Positions 61,150-64,000 of a stretch of DNA of 64,000 nucleotides are shown here, in pieces. Origin of the DNA: Ectopseudomonas composti (GTDB taxonomy: Bacteria > Pseudomonadota > Gammaproteobacteria > Pseudomonadales > Pseudomonadaceae). Made by a program: the position numbers and the translations under genes. The DNA lies in contig NZ_FOWP01000002.1 of assembly GCF_900115475.1 (NCBI RefSeq), positions 248,001 through 312,000 of the forward strand, given 5' to 3'. The notes below the pieces were generated by a model. That model worked only from the letters and a program-made list of their open reading frames with translations, was not told the DNA's origin and made no database searches. How positions within the stretch are numbered: the stretch's first letter is position 1; every line of letters begins with the position of its first letter.

Positions 61150-63528
61150 ATGACCGATCATCACCAGGACAAGGCGAGCTTTCTCGAGCGCCTGATCTTC
61201 AACAATCGGCCGGCGGTTATTCTGCTCTGCCTGCTGACCACCATCTTCCTGCTTTATCAGGCCACCCAGGTTCGCCCCTCGACCAGCTTCGAGAAGATGA
61301 TTCCGCTGTCGCACCCCTTCATCGAGAAGATGATGGAGCACCGCAATGACCTGGCCAACCTTGGCAACACCGTGCGTATTTCAGTTGAAGCCAAGGAAGG
61401 CGACATCTTCTCCAAGGAGTACATGGAAACGCTGCGGCAGATCCATGACGAAGTCTTCTACATCAATGGTGTCGACCGCTCCAACCTGAAGTCGCTGTGG
61501 AGTCCCAGCGTGCGCTGGACCGAAGTGACCGAGGAAGGCTTCGCCGGTGGCGAAGTAATCCCGCAGACCTACGACGGCAGCGCGCAGAGCCTCGAAGAAC
61601 TGCGCAGCAACGTGCTCAAGTCCGGGCAGATCGGCCGCCTGGTGGCGAACAACTTCAAGTCGAGCATCATCGACGTGCCGCTGCTGGAGTCCTACCCGGA
61701 CCCGAATGACCAGGGCAAGCTGATCAAACTGGACTACCAGAAGTTCTCCCACGAGCTGGAAGAGAAGATTCGCGACAAGTACCAGCAGCAGGACCCCAAC
61801 GTACAGGTTCACATCGTCGGCTTCGCCAAGAAGGTCGGTGACCTGATCGATGGCCTGATCATGGTGGTGGGCTTCTTCGCCATCGTACTGCTGATTACCT
61901 TCGTGCTGCTGTACTGGTTCAGCTGGTGTATTCGCAGCACCATCGGCGTGCTGGTCACCACCCTGATCGCGGTGGTCTGGCAGTTGGGTCTGATGCACCT
62001 GGTCGGTTTCGGTCTCGATCCATACTCGATGCTGGTGCCGTTCCTGATCTTCGCCATCGGTGTGTCCCACGGCGTGCAGAAGATCAACGGTATCGCCCTG
62101 CAGTCCAGCGGTGCCGAGAACTCGCTGATGGCGGCGCGGCGTACCTTCCGCCAGCTGTTCCTGCCCGGCATGATCGCCATCCTGGCGGACGCCGTTGGCT
62201 TCATCGCGCTGCTGATCATCGACATTGGCGTGATCCACGAGCTGGCCATCGGTGCGTCGATCGGTGTGCTGGTTATCGTCTTCACCAACCTGATCCTGCT
62301 GCCGGTAGCGATTTCCTACCTGGGTATCAGCAAGAAGGCCATTGAGCGCAGCAAGCGTGACGAAGTCACCGAGAAGCCGATGTGGCGCGTGCTGTCCAAG
62401 GTCGCCCATCCCAACGTAGCGCCATTCATGGTGGTGCTGGGGCTGCTGGCTGGGGTCAGCTGCTTCTTCTACCAGAAGGCCCACCTGCAGGTCGGCGACC
62501 TCGACCAGGGTGCGCCGGAACTGCGTCCCGATTCGCGCTACAACCTGGACAACGACTTCATCATCCAGAACTACTCGACCAGCTCTGACGTGCTGGTGGT
62601 GATGGTCAAGACCGCGCCGGAAAAGTGCTCGACCTACGAAGCACTGTCGGCCATGGACGAGCTGATGTGGAAGATGGAGAACACCAAGGGTGTGCAGTCC
62701 GCGATCTCCATGGTCACGGTGTCCAAGCAGCTGATCAAGGGCATGAACGAGGGCAACCTGAAATGGGAAACCCTGTCGCGTAACCAGGACGTGCTGAACA
62801 ACTCCATCGCCCGTGCCGACGGTCTGTACAACGCCGATTGCTCGTTGGCGCCGGTGCTGCTGTTCCTCGAGGATCACAAGGCCGAGACGCTCAAGCGTAC
62901 CGTCGCGGCCGTGCAGACGTTCGCCGACGAGCACAACCGCGAAGGCCTGGAGTTCCTCCTGGCGTCCGGTAACGCCGGTATCGAGGCGGCCACCAACGAT
63001 GTGATCTCCACCTCCGAACTGCTGATGCTGACGCTGGTGTACCTGTGGGTGGCGATCATGTGCCTGATCACCTTCCGCTCGATCCCGGCGATGATCTGCA
63101 TCGTGCTGCCGCTGATCCTCACGTCGATCCTCGGCAACGCCCTGATGGCCTGGCTCGGCATCGGCATGAAGGTCGCGACCCTGCCGGTGATCGCACTCGG
63201 CGTGGGTATCGGTGTGGATTACGGCATCTACATCTACAGCCGCCTGGAGAGCTTCCTGCGTGCGGGTCTTCCGCTGCAAGAGGCCTACTACCAGACGCTC
63301 AAGTCGACCGGTAAGGCGGTACTGTTTACCGGTCTGTGCCTGGCCATCGGCGTAGCGACCTGGATGTTCTCGGCGATCAAGTTCCAGGCCGATATGGGGC
63401 TGATGCTGACCTTCATGTTCATCGTCAACATGTTCGGTGCCATGCTGCTGCTGCCGGCCCTGGCGCGCTTCCTGATCAAGCCCGAGAAGCTGGTGGGCAA
63501 GAAGGGTGGTTCGCTGCTGGCTCACTAA
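61150..63528 (+). CDS. RND superfamily (MMPL-type) transporter
   Basis: A 792-residue transporter with two similar halves. Each half has one TM helix, a periplasmic loop and five clustered TM helices (about 24-42 and 235-385; 410-430 and 615-780). MLVPFLIFAIGVSHGVQKINGIA and VIALGVGIGVDYGIYIYSR are the MMPL core helices, with proton-relay Asp in the latter. Members export lipids or hydrophobic compounds. ATG 61150 is preferred to the preceding TTG. Co-transcribed with the Ycf48-like gene. Confidence 0.9.
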   Translation: MTDHHQDKASFLERLIFNNRPAVILLCLLTTIFLLYQATQVRPSTSFEKMIPLSHPFIEKMMEHRNDLANLGNTVRISVEAKEGDIFSKEYMETLRQIHDEVFYINGVDRSNLKSLWSPSVRWTEVTEEGFAGGEVIPQTYDGSAQSLEELRSNVLKSGQIGRLVANNFKSSIIDVPLLESYPDPNDQGKLIKLDYQKFSHELEEKIRDKYQQQDPNVQVHIVGFAKKVGDLIDGLIMVVGFFAIVLLITFVLLYWFSWCIRSTIGVLVTTLIAVVWQLGLMHLVGFGLDPYSMLVPFLIFAIGVSHGVQKINGIALQSSGAENSLMAARRTFRQLFLPGMIAILADAVGFIALLIIDIGVIHELAIGASIGVLVIVFTNLILLPVAISYLGISKKAIERSKRDEVTEKPMWRVLSKVAHPNVAPFMVVLGLLAGVSCFFYQKAHLQVGDLDQGAPELRPDSRYNLDNDFIIQNYSTSSDVLVVMVKTAPEKCSTYEALSAMDELMWKMENTKGVQSAISMVTVSKQLIKGMNEGNLKWETLSRNQDVLNNSIARADGLYNADCSLAPVLLFLEDHKAETLKRTVAAVQTFADEHNREGLEFLLASGNAGIEAATNDVISTSELLMLTLVYLWVAIMCLITFRSIPAMICIVLPLILTSILGNALMAWLGIGMKVATLPVIALGVGIGVDYGIYIYSRLESFLRAGLPLQEAYYQTLKSTGKAVLFTGLCLAIGVATWMFSAIKFQADMGLMLTFMFIVNMFGAMLLLPALARFLIKPEKLVGKKGGSLLAH

Positions 63529-63546
63529 GGCAGGTAGCGTTCAACG

Positions 63547-63576
63547 AAAACCGCGGCCCTCGGGCCGCGGTTTTTT
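63547..63576 (+). terminator. Intrinsic terminator after the RND transporter gene
   Basis: AACCGCGGCCC (63549-63559) pairs with GGGCCGCGGTT (63562-63572) around TC, followed by TTTT. Confidence 0.9.
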
Positions 63577-63615
63577 CGTTATGGGTCATGGGAAACACCG
63601 CGTGCCTGCGATCAC

Positions 63616-64000
63616 GTAGGGTGCGCTGTGCGCACCGCCAATTGCGCTCATGCAGGCGAGGTGACCGTCTGAGTCGCTGCCTGGAGAAAGCGTTTGCTGG
63701 CTGGACGTCAGTCGTTAGGGCACCTCGGTGCAGGAAGCCGGTGCGCACGGCGCACCCTACCCAGGTCAGGCTCACGCACGGCTGATTGCGGCCATGCAGT
63801 ACGTAGGGTGGGCCGGGCGGCGATCCGCTTCAGCCCACCAAGGCCAGCCGCTGTCGGTGGGCTGAAGCCCACCCTACCCGTTGAACGCCTCGGGCCGCGT
63901 ATCCTGCAAGCGCCATCGCGCGCATCGCACTGCGGATAGACTCCTGCGTAGGGCGGGTGCAACCCGCCAGAACCCATTGGTGGGTTGCGCCCGCCCTACG
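63616..64000. repeat. Cluster of REP-type palindromes at the right edge
   Basis: Several GTAGGGTG- and GTAGGGCGGG-type palindromes: GTAGGGTGCGCTGTGCGCACC (63616) with an inverted partner ending ACCCTAC (63760); a long one at 63803-63877 starting GTAGGGTGGG and ending CCCACCCTAC; and one at 63948-64000 of the same family as 17051 and 51958. No coding sequence is supported here. Confidence 0.7.

Noticed and set aside
61381..63525. A 714-codon minus-strand frame opposite the RND transporter gene
   Set aside because: It is dominated by His, Gln and Asp, the usual antisense of hydrophobic codons; the plus strand encodes a clear transporter.

Overview
The window reads as a chromosomal stretch of a Pseudomonas species, most like the P. 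mendocina / P. oleovorans / P. pseudoalcaligenes lineage. GC is high throughout, GTG and TTG starts occur, Pseudomonas-type REP palindromes (GTAGGGCGGGTGC and GTAGGAGCGGGC families) litter the gaps, and an OprH-PhoP-PhoQ locus is present. Several blocks keep the gene order I remember from P. aeruginosa: purM to the thioredoxin-like lipoprotein, oprH-phoP-phoQ, the NAGGN osmolyte cluster, and fadH to pepN. These synteny statements come from memory, not from a search.

Layout. 1-10.6 kb: purM (cut by the left edge), a DUF2066 exported protein, a PerM-type permease with hda, a tightly overlapping minus-strand operon arsC-wrbA-DUF2069-hydrolase, a YihY membrane protein, a PilZ-like protein and a TlpA-like lipoprotein. 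10.7-14.7 kb: an MFS transporter, then oprH-phoP-phoQ behind a ladder of hexamers spaced 11 bp apart. 14.7-20 kb: an AraC regulator diverging from an acyl-CoA dehydrogenase, acyl-CoA synthetase and CaiB-type CoA transferase, a likely acyl-CoA catabolic unit. 20-23.5 kb: LprI-like protein, SprT-like protein, a YIP1-like membrane protein, a DnaJ-like protein and ttcA.

23.5-27 kb is the most unusual region. Two minus-strand genes overlap by one base. One encodes a 522-residue protein with an HNH-nuclease-like signature followed by a hydrophobic domain. The other encodes a 304-residue coiled-coil protein with a C-terminal membrane anchor. The pair is bracketed by two 69-bp direct repeats (about 91% identical). 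It is a candidate undescribed accessory, possibly defensive, module. Directly beyond it, a class I DAHP synthase is preceded by two aromatic-rich leader peptides separated by a strong intrinsic terminator, which looks like ribosome-mediated attenuation.

28-37.6 kb: a 3-methyladenine glycosylase, YheU, a 7TMR-DISM hybrid sensor kinase, the N-acetylglutaminylglutamine amide (NAGGN) osmoprotectant genes (M42 peptidase, synthetase, amidotransferase) and a divergent MarR regulator. 37.7-38.1 kb: tRNA-Val and two identical tRNA-Asp genes with a terminator. 38.2-55.8 kb: a small acidic ORF, an AraC regulator with a nitrilase-fold protein lacking the catalytic Cys, fadH behind a 21-bp-spaced direct repeat, a TAXI binding protein, a conserved coiled-coil protein, a D-cysteine desulfhydrase-like enzyme, a cNMP-binding/rhodanese fusion, nadK, a phosphoesterase, a rhomboid protease, YeaC, DUF2797 and pepN. 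56.3-63.5 kb: a DUF1302-DUF1329-Ycf48-like-RND/MMPL cluster, likely an envelope lipid or hydrophobic-compound transport system. The right edge is a dense group of REP-type palindromes.

I saw no rRNA genes, CRISPR arrays, insertion sequences, prophage structural genes or replication origin.
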